Of a DNA stretch of 34,089 nt, positions 34,019 to 34,089 are shown in pieces; the first letter of the stretch is position 1, and each line of letters begins with the position of its first letter. Source of the DNA: Holosporales bacterium (lineage in GTDB: Bacteria > Pseudomonadota > Alphaproteobacteria > UBA3830 > JAIRMZ01); the NCBI GenBank assembly GCA_031255325.1, contig JAIRST010000067.1, positions 1-34,089 of the forward strand, written 5' to 3'. The notes under the pieces were generated by a model. The model saw only the letters and a list, made by a program, of their open reading frames with translations, did no database searches and had not been told where the DNA came from. The position numbers were made by a program, and so were the translations under genes.

Positions 34019-34089
<71 letters not shown>

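Overview
The window looks like a chromosomal segment of a Gram-negative, low-to-moderate GC alphaproteobacterium, possibly a host-associated one of the Holosporales/Caedibacter kind. Supporting signs are the orders rpmF-plsX-fabH-ihfA, dapB-nth, ftsK-lolA and mrdA-rodA, a KDO-activating kdsB (hence LPS), an AT-leaning sequence, and amino-acid or solute uptake genes (ABC, BrnQ, MHS-type MFS). The lineage is inferred from gene order and protein style, not from a database search.

Layout. 1-2.6 kb: 3' part of dapB, nth, then an AT-rich esterase gene beside an unassigned minus-strand frame. 2.9-6.3 kb: mfd (minus). 6.5-7.5 kb: rpmG (L33) and kdsB. 7.8 kb: tRNA-Thr(CGT) on minus with a clear promoter. 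8.2-11.1 kb: mrdA-rodA. 11.2-14.0 kb: a compact operon of a YerC/TrpR-type repressor and a three-gene ABC importer (TrpXYZ type), headed by a perfect palindrome directly abutting a -10 box. 14.3-16.6 kb: hisS-prfA. 16.8-19.2 kb: mreB-mreC-mreD. 19.3-21.9 kb: a deoxyinosine-type DNA glycosylase and a large MscS-family channel (minus). 22-25.4 kb: comF, then rpmF-plsX-fabH-ihfA. 25.5-29.8 kb (minus): ftsK-lolA and mlaC-lipoprotein. 29.9-32.4 kb (minus): BrnQ and an MHS-family MFS transporter. 32.45-33.5 kb: a gene-poor, decayed stretch with a short inverted-repeat element and a HepT-like remnant. 33.5-34.0 kb: the C-terminal part of a methyltransferase that runs into 71 consecutive G, almost certainly an assembly or sequencing artefact.

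The genes share a strong envelope theme: lateral wall synthesis (PBP2, RodA, MreBCD), LPS precursor activation, phospholipid and fatty acid initiation (PlsX, FabH), lipoprotein and phospholipid trafficking (LolA, MlaC), division/chromosome translocation (FtsK) and osmotic release (MscS). The elongasome genes are split into two blocks by the importer operon and hisS-prfA.

I see no clear new defence system, phage or CRISPR array. The most interesting points are the self-contained repressor-importer operon with its candidate operator, the short inverted-repeat element with a third related copy elsewhere, a candidate structured leader before brnQ, G9 tracts in both rodA and mreD, and a well-formed promoter reading into a 21-codon frame behind ihfA that may be a truncated merR. 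Several start codons are set here by the ribosome binding site rather than by the longest open frame.
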